Shown in pieces: positions 1 through 7,037 of a DNA stretch of 20,246 nucleotides (position 1 is its first letter; every line of letters begins with the position of its first letter). Under the pieces are notes generated by a model. That model was not told where the DNA came from. It saw only the letters and a program-made list of their open reading frames with translations, and ran no database searches. This DNA comes from a virus. The translations under genes and the position numbers were made by a program. The stretch is taken from IMG/VR virus record IMGVR_UViG_3300044701_002379, positions 1 through 20,246 of that record, one strand, 5' to 3'.

Positions 1-3
1 CAT
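1..3 (-). CDS. Start codon of the next downstream gene (runs off the window)
   Basis: On the minus strand an ATG occupies the last three bases of the window. It is preceded at a spacing of seven bases by GAGG, a usable Shine-Dalgarno sequence. GAGG overlaps the TGA stop of the structural gene just upstream, so translation is probably coupled. In this tail gene order the next product would normally be a distal tail, hub or tip protein, but no coding sequence is visible. Only the start is supported. Confidence 0.45.
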
Positions 4-12
4 TGTTTAGCC

Positions 13-918
13 TCAAGAGATTGCAGTTGGCCGCCAGCGTTGGGAAGGCAGGATGACAGAAGCCGGATTGATGTCGCCTTTGCTATAAACAGTCGATCCG
101 TTTTGTTTAACGTATCGATAGAGGTCGCCATTTGAACCCATCGCAACATTCCAGCCGATTTTCTGCCATTTGTAATTTAGTGTGACATCCAGAATTACTA
201 TGCCGTTTGACAATGATCGTTGCGTTGAAGATACGCCATCAAGTAGCACGCTTTCCGGTTCACAGTTGCCCCACATGGTCGATTCATTGACTCTGCCGAC
301 CTTATCCGCGAAATTTCCAGCGTCGATATAAAGACAGTTATGCAGCGTGATGTTCAAATTAAATGAAGGTTTGCGGACATATTCGCCGCCGGATAATGAA
401 GGGTCTTTGACGGTTGATGGAACTATTTGCAACCCCCCCGTTGCGGTTGCTGTTGACCATTTCAAGGCACCGCCCGGAATGCGGATCATCTGTGGTGAAT
501 ACTGGATATTGAACGAACTCATTTCAACCGGGCTGGTCTGGTCGAATTGCAAGGCCGGTATCGTGTCCGATCCGCTGACATCCATACCCCCGACCTGCTG
601 GCTCTGCGAATTGAACGTAACGTCAATGTGAGCCTTTTCAAAGTATTCACCGGGCGCACTGCCGGTCGTACCATCACCAGAGCCGCCAGATTTGACCCCT
701 ATTGGGTTGATGGTGGCTTCGGTGGCTTTCAGGTTAGGCGAGGCAGGGAAAGCCCATGGCGAGCCATCTATGGCCCCCAGAACGTCATTAACGAATGTGA
801 ACGCATTCGCCCAATCGACTTTGTACCGAACTTGAGCCGACAGGCCATTGGCACGGCTGCCGCTGTAGCGTGGCGGGCTGGTGTAACTGACCTTGTAAGC
901 AACCGAAGGGGCACCCAT
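13..918 (-). CDS. Phage structural protein downstream of the tape measure, family not identified
   Basis: This 301-residue protein has no signal peptide or membrane segment. It is rich in Ser, Gly, Asn and Thr with short beta-type stretches, as in tail or baseplate components. The C-terminal third has several Trp/Tyr residues (YKWQKIGWNV, SNGDLYRYV, PSQRWRP) that look like a compact folded domain. Its ATG overlaps the tape-measure stop by one base (TAATG), so the two are probably translationally coupled. Position suggests a distal tail or baseplate role, since genes directly after the tape measure usually encode distal tail and hub proteins. That is inference from gene order; I do not recognise the family. 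Confidence 0.6.
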   Translation of the reverse strand: MGAPSVAYKVSYTSPPRYSGSRANGLSAQVRYKVDWANAFTFVNDVLGAIDGSPWAFPASPNLKATEATINPIGVKSGGSGDGTTGSAPGEYFEKAHIDVTFNSQSQQVGGMDVSGSDTIPALQFDQTSPVEMSSFNIQYSPQMIRIPGGALKWSTATATGGLQIVPSTVKDPSLSGGEYVRKPSFNLNITLHNCLYIDAGNFADKVGRVNESTMWGNCEPESVLLDGVSSTQRSLSNGIVILDVTLNYKWQKIGWNVAMGSNGDLYRYVKQNGSTVYSKGDINPASVILPSQRWRPTAIS

Positions 919-2156
919 TAATTCAGTTCCTTAATCTGCTGCATGATTTCTCGCAGATCTTCCGTCTGCTTTTCGATAGCCTTGACGGTCGGGTCATCGC
1001 TGGTTGCAGCGTTGAAATTACGGTTGAATACGTCAGAAGCTCCGATGATTTCTGTACGTTGTTTTCTGAGTTCCAGGTCGCTGATGTTTCGCTCAATACC
1101 GGCGGCTTTGGCTTGCAGGCTTTGTCGCTCCAATTCATCCTTAACCATCTGATCAAACTCTTGACCGATGCTCTTTTGTTCCATTGCGGCCTTGAGTTTT
1201 TCGGTTAGTTGCAATTCAGGAACACGGCGTGCAAGTTCTTCAAATGCTGACTTGACGCCCTTTGACGCTTGGCCGAGCATGGTGAGTGCATCCATTTCGG
1301 CCTGATTGCCTTGAACGCCTTCTGCCATTAACTGCCGCTCAATGGCCATTTTTGCGGTTTCTGCCTGCCCTTTAATTGCGTCGCCAAACATGGACGCCAT
1401 CGTCTTATCAGTTTCAAATGATGCCTTGTTTCGCTCCGCTGAAATTAATCCACCACCTGCCGCTAAAGCCTCTTGCATTCGTGCCGCTTGTGGCTGGCTG
1501 ATTGAGAGATCAATCTGATTCCGCATAATCTGGCGGCCAGCGTCTTTATTGGCCTGAATCTGCTGCTGTTCGGTCATACCGAAGAATCGGCCAACCGCGT
1601 TATCACCAAAAAGGCCAGCCGCCTGACGCTGAAAGAACGCTTGCAGGCCAGACGTTTTATCCTGCTGCATTAGCTTTTCCGTCTCTGCCGCCAATGCTTT
1701 GACAGACGCAAGACTTGTATTGACCGAACCTGAAAAACCGGCTGCTGATGTTGCAAGTTTTTCAAAGCCGGTGCGGGTATCAAGCAGCTTTTCAATTTCA
1801 GGAATTGCATTATTAACGGCAATGGCTGTCAAGGTGAGGACTGAGCCAAACGCCATCGCTTTTTCTGCCGACATGCCCAGCGAACCAGCAGCCGAGGCCC
1901 CTAACTGCTCCATGTTGTTAATAATGCCACGGAAGCCATACTGAGCATCATCCGCCATTCGAGAGATTGCCAGCCCGAAGCCGCCAAAGCCACCACCCGC
2001 CGCCCTTCCTGATGACGACGATCCGGCCTGATTCAAGCTATTGCTGATTCGCTGTCCAGCCTGTTGAGCCTGTGCCATTGCCGACGCAAGGCCAGCGCGT
2101 AGCTGATCATCAGAGATGCCAAGCTCGACAGAAAGATTGCCGACGACTGTACTCAT
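918..2156 (-). CDS. Tail tape measure protein, short
   Basis: This 412-residue protein sits between the tail-assembly chaperone pair and a downstream tail gene, the usual tape-measure slot. The N-terminus (GNLSVELGISDDQLRAGLAS) matches the pattern of tape measures: a short beta stretch followed by a long Ala/Gln-rich amphipathic helix. A Ser/Gly linker follows at about residues 45-60. One hydrophobic helix lies near residues 103-125 (AMAFGSVLTLTAIAVNNAI). The C-terminal half is charged coiled coil rich in Glu, Gln and Lys. By the rule of thumb of about 0.15 nm per residue it would set a tail of roughly 60 nm, short for a siphovirus. Its ATG overlaps the TGA of the -1 frameshift extension upstream (ATGA), supporting coupled translation of chaperone and tape measure. 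Confidence 0.8.
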   Translation of the reverse strand: MSTVVGNLSVELGISDDQLRAGLASAMAQAQQAGQRISNSLNQAGSSSSGRAAGGGFGGFGLAISRMADDAQYGFRGIINNMEQLGASAAGSLGMSAEKAMAFGSVLTLTAIAVNNAIPEIEKLLDTRTGFEKLATSAAGFSGSVNTSLASVKALAAETEKLMQQDKTSGLQAFFQRQAAGLFGDNAVGRFFGMTEQQQIQANKDAGRQIMRNQIDLSISQPQAARMQEALAAGGGLISAERNKASFETDKTMASMFGDAIKGQAETAKMAIERQLMAEGVQGNQAEMDALTMLGQASKGVKSAFEELARRVPELQLTEKLKAAMEQKSIGQEFDQMVKDELERQSLQAKAAGIERNISDLELRKQRTEIIGASDVFNRNFNAATSDDPTVKAIEKQTEDLREIMQQIKELN

Positions 2157-2751
2157 GGTGTCGTTTCGTTGTTTCTGGCGTGGTGGTTCATGAGGTCAAA
2201 TGCAGTCACAACCGGCATTGAAACGGCTTGCTGGTAGCCGGTGTGCATTTCAGCCATCAGCCAAGCGACGATTCGGCCCCAGGTGATCCGGTCGCCACCC
2301 CCGGCATCGGCAGTTGGTCGCCTGCGGCTGGTGCTTTTGGGTCGTTCAGCCCTAACGCAATCCGGTGAACATTCATAAAATCGCCGTGATTGGCTTTGGC
2401 AGCGATTTCACGGGCTTCAGTCGATGATATGTGGCTGTTGTAAGCGGTAATCATGGCGACCAGAAACGCCATGCCGAATTTCGCACTGGTCAGAAATTGC
2501 GAGCTTGCCAGAGCGTTTAACGCATCAGGCGGCCAAAAATGAAGCTGCTGCAACTTCTCCTGAATCAGCCGTTCACGCATTTCAGCATCGATATGCTGAA
2601 GCGACTTACTGTTTTCCAGTGCCTCAAATGGCGTTGGCAGCGTCTGTAAGTAGTCTTCAAGCTCAACCGCTGCCCCTAGCGTCAATCGACCAAAGCGGAG
2701 CGTCTGGCCTGCAATTTCAACCGTTTCAATCGGTGCCGTTAATTTGCTCAT
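2153..2751 (-). CDS. Tail assembly chaperone, frameshifted long form (GT type), joined in the -1 frame
   Basis: The short chaperone ORF stops at 2257, leaving a 100-base gap before the tape measure. The -1 frame is open across this gap. It starts at the slippery heptamer C CCA AAA (codons 138-139, positions 2341-2335). After slippage it adds 60 residues, including the hydrophobic stretch WGRIVAWLMAEM and the segment VVTAFDLMNHHARNN. It ends in a TGA (2155-2153) overlapping the tape-measure ATG. The predicted fusion is 199 residues. This arrangement, two overlapping frames directly upstream of the tape measure joined by a -1 slip, is the conserved G/GT organisation of long-tailed phages (lambda paradigm). 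The long form is expected to bind the tape measure and recruit tail-tube subunits. Frame, heptamer and overlap were read directly; frameshifting itself is inferred. Confidence 0.8.
2257..2751 (-). CDS. Tail assembly chaperone, short form (G type)
   Basis: This 164-residue protein is the product of normal zero-frame termination. It is mainly helical and acidic, without membrane segments or signal peptide, as expected for a cytoplasmic chaperone. The start resembles other tail chaperones: a short beta strand with a polar turn (IETVEIAGQTLRFGRLTLGA). ATG follows a good ribosome binding site, GAGGGG, seven bases upstream. The last 25 residues, after the slippery codons 138-139, are Pro/Gly/Ala-rich and look like a terminator tail rather than a fold, consistent with the second frame being the functional C-terminus of the long form. 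The upstream neighbour is the predicted tail tube, which this protein probably helps polymerise around the tape measure. Confidence 0.72.
   Translation of the reverse strand: MSKLTAPIETVEIAGQTLRFGRLTLGAAVELEDYLQTLPTPFEALENSKSLQHIDAEMRERLIQEKLQQLHFWPPDALNALASSQFLTSAKFGMAFLVAMITAYNSHISSTEAREIAAKANHGDFMNVHRIALGLNDPKAPAAGDQLPMPGVATGSPGAESSLG
2335..2341 (-). promoter_or_regulatory. Programmed -1 frameshift slippery site CCCAAAA
   Basis: The heptamer is C CCA AAA in the reading frame of the chaperone gene, the X XXY YYZ form. After a one-base backward slip the P-site reads CCC and the A-site AAA, so both tRNAs keep favourable pairing. The -1 frame downstream has no stop until the tape-measure start. 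A GC-rich stretch follows that could form a stimulatory structure, for example GCCGC with GTGGC, but I could not fold it reliably. Confidence 0.75.
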
Positions 2752-2774
2752 GAATTGCCCCTCATGAAATGAAA

Positions 2775-3113
2775 TTAAGACCCGTTGCCGCGAAATGTAA
2801 TCGTGATCGGAATCGCGCCTTTAATGTCGGCATTGCCATATTGAACGGATTCAACGATGGCGGGAAATGTCGGTGCGCCGCTGCTCGACCAGGTGAGGTT
2901 GCCAGTTGCCCCGATGGTTAGCGGTGCGTTGCCAGTGGCATATACCGTTGCGGTGGCCTGACGATCACGCAGGGCACGGATCCGCTGAACGTATTCAGAG
3001 CCGGTGTCCGATACATCCGCCAGTTCTGCCGAGTCGGTAAGCGACACCGACGACACGGCAATATTTGAACCGGCAAATGAAAGCGTCGTGTTATAGAATG
3101 CGATCTTTGGCAT
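2775..3113 (-). CDS. Probable major tail (tube) protein
   Basis: This 112-residue protein is rich in Ser, Thr, Ala and Gly with alternating beta-strand patterns (TTLSFAGSNIAVSSVSLTDS, then ATVYATGNAPLTIGATGNLT) and few predicted helices. It lies between the tail terminator and the chaperone pair, the standard slot for the tail tube protein in siphoviruses. It starts at an ATG with a good ribosome binding site (AAGGGG, six bases upstream) and has short non-coding spacers on both sides, as expected for an abundant structural protein. At 112 residues it is short for a tube protein. The assignment rests on synteny and composition; a minor tail protein is the alternative. Confidence 0.6.
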   Translation of the reverse strand: MPKIAFYNTTLSFAGSNIAVSSVSLTDSAELADVSDTGSEYVQRIRALRDRQATATVYATGNAPLTIGATGNLTWSSSGAPTFPAIVESVQYGNADIKGAIPITITFRGNGS

Positions 3114-3132
3114 GGTTAGCCCCTTTCAGTTG

Positions 3133-3507
3133 TTAGATAGTCCAGAGAAGCGAAACGGAAATAGAAGCTGACCAGACGGCCATCTGATCGCCGTAGTTAA
3201 ATTCAACTTCAGCCGATTGCACGGTTGAACTGTAAAAGCCGCTGATATTGCCACGTTCAAATAGATTCACAATCGAATCATTTAGCGACAAAATGGCGGT
3301 GTCCGTTGTTTCGTAAGCCACGATTGTCGCGGTGGCTTCCCAATCTTTATTGGTTACATCCTGCTCGCCGGGAGTGACCGGGCCAATACGCAGCACGGCA
3401 AACGGGCAGACGGTGTTTTCAGGTGCCAGTTGATAATACAGCGGCACGGTGGGAATGGCTGCCGCCCATGCGGTTTTAATGGCAGTGATTCGGTTTGATA
3501 ATTGCAT
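3133..3507 (-). CDS. Tail terminator / tail completion protein (DUF3168-like)
   Basis: This 124-residue alpha/beta protein has an N-terminal helix (SNRITAIKTAWAAAIPTVPL) followed by a Tyr/Pro segment (YYQLAPENTVCPFAVLRI). That layout resembles the tail-completion families of siphoviruses, where a helix precedes a proline-containing strand and then a small beta sheet. It lies after the head-closure candidate and before the tail tube. Its ATG overlaps the stop of the upstream gene (TAATG). The family's role is to cap the growing tail tube and form the interface to the head connector. Sequence similarity is only suggestive; gene order gives most of the weight. Confidence 0.6.
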   Translation of the reverse strand: MQLSNRITAIKTAWAAAIPTVPLYYQLAPENTVCPFAVLRIGPVTPGEQDVTNKDWEATATIVAYETTDTAILSLNDSIVNLFERGNISGFYSSTVQSAEVEFNYGDQMAVWSASISVSLLWTI

Positions 3508-3830
3508 TATTTCTGTGAAAGCTCCACGGCCATTATTCTGAGGTGATGATTGCCGCGAGGCGTGTATTGTGGCATCACGCCCGTGATTTCAAACTGGTTG
3601 CCATTGAAATTGAATCGGTCGTATGTCACAGCCGGGCAGGCTGGATCGGCATAGACGACCACGCCAGTTGATACGCCGCCCGTGTTATTAATGACCTGTA
3701 ATGACTCTGACCGATGTTGTACATATGCCCGATAGCTGCTCCCCGTGGTCGGGTAGCTATAGCCAAAGCCTGCAATGTTGCTGGTCACTGCCGATTTGGG
3801 CAGAAGTTCGATGGAGTGTGGGAGCGTCAT
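3507..3830 (-). CDS. Putative head closure (stopper) protein
   Basis: This 107-residue beta-rich protein ends with the pattern NQFEITGVMPQYTPRGNHHL then a beta strand. That resembles the C-terminal strand and loop of small head-closure/head-tail adaptor proteins, in which a Y.PRG/H.. turn is common. It lies between the gp10-like neck protein and the tail terminator, overlapping the former by four bases (ATGA) and the latter by one (TAATG). Such proteins form the ring below the adaptor that seals the filled head. I infer the role mainly from position and size. Confidence 0.5.
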   Translation of the reverse strand: MTLPHSIELLPKSAVTSNIAGFGYSYPTTGSSYRAYVQHRSESLQVINNTGGVSTGVVVYADPACPAVTYDRFNFNGNQFEITGVMPQYTPRGNHHLRIMAVELSQK

Positions 3831-4465
3831 TTCGCGGCCTTTTGAACGGCAAGAGCGAATTGAAATAGAATAGCCTGCTGATTGGCTTCAAACGCGGGCC
3901 GCATGTAGGGGCGGGCGGGTAGAATGCCCCAACCTGTTTTTCCGCCAAGCTCCTGTACTCTGGCATAAATCAAGCCTTGTTTCGGCCCAACTTTGGCCCT
4001 GAGACCGCCCTGAACCTTTTCAACTACAATACGGGCAAGATTGCCAGTCTGCTTGTGTGGTGGCGTGCCAGGCTGTGAGGCTTGCACCCATCTGTGCAGC
4101 GGCTCGCCATACCAATAAACGCGGTTGACAGTCACGATATTTGTATGGGCCACCAATTTACCGAGCTTGACGTTCTTTGTGTATTTCAGCGTCCTGCCGG
4201 TAATCTTTGCCATCTGGCCATTACGCTCAATTCCAGCCCGACCCTGCCGCTTTCTGGTTGTGACCGGCATTAGTTTGTTGCCAGCACCTGTGACCGTATT
4301 AATGCCAGACTTTGCCACAGAGCCTTTACCGCTCACTGACAGCGATTTAACAGCCGTTCGCTGAACCATCTCGCCAGATTTCTGAACGGCTTTGACAAGT
4401 TCGCGATGCAGCCTGACAGAATATTCACCGCCCGACCATGTGAGCGTAAACGATGCTTTAATCAT
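3827..4465 (-). CDS. HK97 gp10-like neck/tail-joining protein
   Basis: This 212-residue basic protein has the signature of the HK97-gp10 family: a region with TPPHKQTGNLARI, then IYARVQELGG, then a C-terminal LPARPYMRPAFE. In this family a P..TG.L step and a VEfG/VQELGG plus P.RPFLRPA ending are typical. The N-terminal 110 residues are very basic (several K/R pairs) and longer than the compact members of the family. It overlaps both neighbours by four bases (ATGA), so it is part of the tightly coupled connector operon. Family members act at the head-tail joint or early in tail assembly. Confidence 0.78.
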   Translation of the reverse strand: MIKASFTLTWSGGEYSVRLHRELVKAVQKSGEMVQRTAVKSLSVSGKGSVAKSGINTVTGAGNKLMPVTTRKRQGRAGIERNGQMAKITGRTLKYTKNVKLGKLVAHTNIVTVNRVYWYGEPLHRWVQASQPGTPPHKQTGNLARIVVEKVQGGLRAKVGPKQGLIYARVQELGGKTGWGILPARPYMRPAFEANQQAILFQFALAVQKAAK

Positions 4466-4797
4466 CCTACCGCCACAATCTTATAAGGTGCCCATAACAT
4501 CTGAATTGCAACCGGGATGCTGCCCGCTTCAGGCGTGGCATAATTGACGTCGTAGTCGCCGATTTTCTCTTTGATGATCGTGCCGCCTGCCGGGTTAGAT
4601 GTCGCCATCCATTCGGCACACATCGCAATACCGGCCTTGACGCTATCAGTCAATTCGGCACCTGTAAAAGTCCGCCCTGTGAACTGGTCAAGCATGGTCG
4701 ATGCGGCAGTGAGTAAAACAGTGGCACGCATGGCGGACACACTGCCAAGCGTTTCAGCAAATAAGGCCGCTTCGTTTTGTGTTATATATGCAGGCAT
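4462..4797 (-). CDS. Head-tail adaptor (gp6-like connector) protein
   Basis: This 111-residue mostly helical protein is of the size and composition of gp6-like adaptor subunits, which form a ring beneath the portal. It contains a helix with STMLDQFTGRTF, the common pattern in which an Ala-rich helix leads to a FTGR turn, then a helix around AGIAMCAEWMA. It is the first gene after the capsid, separated from it by a hairpin terminator. The ATG is the only in-frame start because a TAA lies five codons upstream. No clear Shine-Dalgarno precedes it, so it may be expressed weakly relative to the capsid. Confidence 0.68.
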   Translation of the reverse strand: MPAYITQNEAALFAETLGSVSAMRATVLLTAASTMLDQFTGRTFTGAELTDSVKAGIAMCAEWMATSNPAGGTIIKEKIGDYDVNYATPEAGSIPVAIQMLWAPYKIVAVG

Positions 4798-4839
4798 AGT
4801 ACAGTAGTCTTATTTCAGGTGGATAAACAAAGTAAGATG

Positions 4840-4882
4840 AAAACCGCCCCCGGCTGCCGAAGCATCTGACAACCGGGAACGG
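4840..4882 (-). terminator. Intrinsic terminator-like hairpin after the major capsid gene
   Basis: On the minus-strand transcript the arm CCGTTCCCGGTTG (4882-4870) pairs with CAGCCGGGGGCGG (4856-4844). This gives 13 base pairs, three of them G-U, around a 13-base loop, followed at once by UUUU and a U-rich stretch. It begins 21 bases after the capsid stop codon. The structure fits a Rho-independent terminator or attenuator acting between the capsid gene and the lower-copy connector and tail genes. Confidence 0.7.
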
Positions 4883-4903
4883 CGAGGGGCACGCCCTCAA
4901 AAC

Positions 4904-6328
4904 TTACACGAGTTCCTGAATAATCTGGAAGGCTCGCGGATCTCTCACGGCACCGCCAAAGCGGTATTTGACCGCGATGCGGACGCGGTTCGCATAGGCC
5001 AATGACACCTCATCAATCGCGACGGTAAAGCCCTGCCGCAAGAGCAGGATGTATTCGTTAAAATCACCTAAGACAATCGACTTAGGCGTTGATGCACCCG
5101 ATGCAGGCACGAAGCCGTTGAAGTAAACCGGCTGGCCCATGATGGAAGGCGTAATACCTTGCACATAACCAGAGTCGGCAGAACCTAAGAAAAGGCTTCT
5201 GTTGGTGCTGTCATTCAACGCAACCAGCTTGCCATGAGTCGCACGACGCATGACCCATGAAAGGTTCGTCGCGTACTGGTCAGCAAGGGCATAGAAGCCG
5301 TCAATCACCTTTGATGCAACCAGCGTGTTATTGCTGGCCGTTTTGGTGATGCCGACTGAACTGTTTGAAATCACACCTTCGGCTTCGGTCGATGCGGTCA
5401 CACCGTTAATGACCTGATTATCAACCACAGCAGCAAAAGCCTTGCTGGCCTCTGTCTGGATGTAGTTGCTGATGCCTGCCACATCGGCGAAGAAATCAGC
5501 CGATACGTCAGTAAACATCGTGCCGGTGTTAACTGGAATCGTTAACTGGGTGAACGGGCCGGTGTCGATCTTTGACAGCGTGGTATTGACTGTTTCACCC
5601 ATGAACGGGCGGAACGTCGTACCATACTGCGGCGCGGTGGTGATGTTGTTCGTGTTTGAATCACGAGGGAACGTCACCTGATTGACATTTGTGTTAATGA
5701 CGCGACAGATGCGTGTCATTACAGGGGCAACCGTTCTGCCGACAACCACATCAAAGCGGAAATCAGGCGTAACGGTGTTCGTGCCGTTGGTGGTGGTGCC
5801 AAGTGTCATATCCTTACTGAAGGGCATATAAAACTCGTTTGAGGGCAAACCGAAGTCGCCGCCCTTGCCGTACACTTCCAGCATATTCCGCAGGCTTGAA
5901 CTCTTGACCAGTTCAATGCGACCGCGTGCCTGAATCAGTGCCTTGAAAGCCTGATGATATTCAGGTGATGCCAGTGCCGACTTGTCAGACGGATCGGCAA
6001 GCCCGCCATTATCCAGCACGCGGCCATCGTAAGAGACACGGGCGGGCTGATATTGGACATTAGCCCCGTAAACGGTCGGTTCGGGCCGATTCGGTTGACG
6101 TGCCATCTTTTCAATCATCTGGTTCGCACGCTCAAGCGATGCGGCCAACTGATATTCGGAATCACAGCGTTCAAGCTGGTCCATCAGGCTCGACAAGTCG
6201 GCAGACTTCTCTGCCCGAACTTCGTCAGGGGCTGAAACCAGTTCGTCACGCAGGCCCTGAACCTGCGCAGCCAGTCGGAGACGGTCTTCAGCAATCGCCG
6301 AAGCCGTGCGAGTCTCTGTCAAAGCCAT
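4904..6328 (-). CDS. Major capsid protein, HK97 fold, with N-terminal scaffold domain
   Basis: This 474-residue protein follows the prohead protease. Residues 1-75 form a charged coiled coil (DRLRLAAQVQGLRDELVSAP onward), the delta/scaffold domain that HK97-type capsids remove by proteolysis. The rest has family patterns: a strand with VPASGASTPKSIVLGDFNEY, an IDEVSLAYANRVRIAVKYRF segment and a C-terminal DPRAFQII. The probable cleavage region lies around residues 110-150, but I cannot fix the bond. The start is secure, because ATG is preceded by AAGGAGG at seven bases. A terminator-like hairpin lies 21 bases after the stop. Together these predict high expression. Confidence 0.93.
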   Translation of the reverse strand: MALTETRTASAIAEDRLRLAAQVQGLRDELVSAPDEVRAEKSADLSSLMDQLERCDSEYQLAASLERANQMIEKMARQPNRPEPTVYGANVQYQPARVSYDGRVLDNGGLADPSDKSALASPEYHQAFKALIQARGRIELVKSSSLRNMLEVYGKGGDFGLPSNEFYMPFSKDMTLGTTTNGTNTVTPDFRFDVVVGRTVAPVMTRICRVINTNVNQVTFPRDSNTNNITTAPQYGTTFRPFMGETVNTTLSKIDTGPFTQLTIPVNTGTMFTDVSADFFADVAGISNYIQTEASKAFAAVVDNQVINGVTASTEAEGVISNSSVGITKTASNNTLVASKVIDGFYALADQYATNLSWVMRRATHGKLVALNDSTNRSLFLGSADSGYVQGITPSIMGQPVYFNGFVPASGASTPKSIVLGDFNEYILLLRQGFTVAIDEVSLAYANRVRIAVKYRFGGAVRDPRAFQIIQELV

Positions 6329-6335
6329 GTTATGG

Positions 6336-6342
6336 CCTCCTT
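6336..6342 (-). promoter_or_regulatory. Consensus ribosome binding site of the capsid gene
   Basis: AAGGAGG lies seven bases before the capsid ATG and overlaps the TAA stop of the protease gene. It is a full match to the anti-Shine-Dalgarno core and the strongest site I see in the window. It suits a protein needed in hundreds of copies and implies coupled translation from the protease gene. Confidence 0.85.
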
Positions 6343-7024
6343 ACTTATGTCGCCGGTTTGGCGATTGAAAATCAGAAATGACACGATCAGCAAGCTCGCA
6401 TCGCTTGACTAAAGCGGTGAAATCGAGCAACTGACCGGCCACTTGCACAAAGCCAGTGGGTGGTAATGCCGGTGTATCACAGTCGTCGTGAGACTTGACT
6501 GCAATCACTTCCGCGCCGGGGTTGGCGGGGATAGGCACGATGGAGACTTCCAAGACCTCTGCCACCTCACTGATCAGGTTCGCACCTGACTTGGCGAGCT
6601 GCTTCTGGGCGTCGCTTGGCTTGTAGTTGTATTTCTGCCAGAGTTCGCGGATGGCTGAATCTGGGATGCGTGTCGGACGTTTGGCGTAAAAACTAATCGA
6701 CATTTTCCGCAATGCCTTTTCTTTAAGTAATTGGCGTACTTCCTGCCCTGATTTCGTGGCAGATAATGCGACGTCAACCATCAGGCCGCTTCTGTCTTCG
6801 TGGGCATCGATCAATGTGCCGATCACAGCAGATGTCTTGTTTTCATGGTCGGCAAGCACCATGCCGCCATCGTCCATAAATGTTTGGATAGCACCAGAAA
6901 AGGCACCGGGCAGAATGATGTCGCCCTGCCGGTCAATGTTGAGAAAGCGGGCGGCATAGCCCTTGAACGAGCCTGCACCGCTGCCGTTGACAGTCGTTTC
7001 GACTGCCTTCACGAGTTTTTCCAT
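6341..7024 (-). CDS. HK97-family prohead protease (serine protease, S78-like)
   Basis: This 227-residue protein has the family layout. An N-terminal beta segment (FKGYAARFLNIDRQGDIILP) leads to His60 in LADHE, then Ser109 in ALRKMSISF, and the conserved strand LEVSIVPIPANPGAEVI at about 158-174. The last carries the usual E.S.V..PANP pattern, with Glu159 a candidate third catalytic residue. The His/Ser pair matches the known HK97 gp4 arrangement. It lies directly before the capsid gene and would mature the capsid by removing its N-terminal scaffold domain. The C-terminal 50 residues are less conserved and probably self-cleaved, as in relatives. ATG is the start; its ribosome binding site is weak. 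Confidence 0.92.
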   Translation of the reverse strand: MEKLVKAVETTVNGSGAGSFKGYAARFLNIDRQGDIILPGAFSGAIQTFMDDGGMVLADHENKTSAVIGTLIDAHEDRSGLMVDVALSATKSGQEVRQLLKEKALRKMSISFYAKRPTRIPDSAIRELWQKYNYKPSDAQKQLAKSGANLISEVAEVLEVSIVPIPANPGAEVIAVKSHDDCDTPALPPTGFVQVAGQLLDFTALVKRCELADRVISDFQSPNRRHK

Positions 7025-7037
7025 TTGTCAGGCCCTG

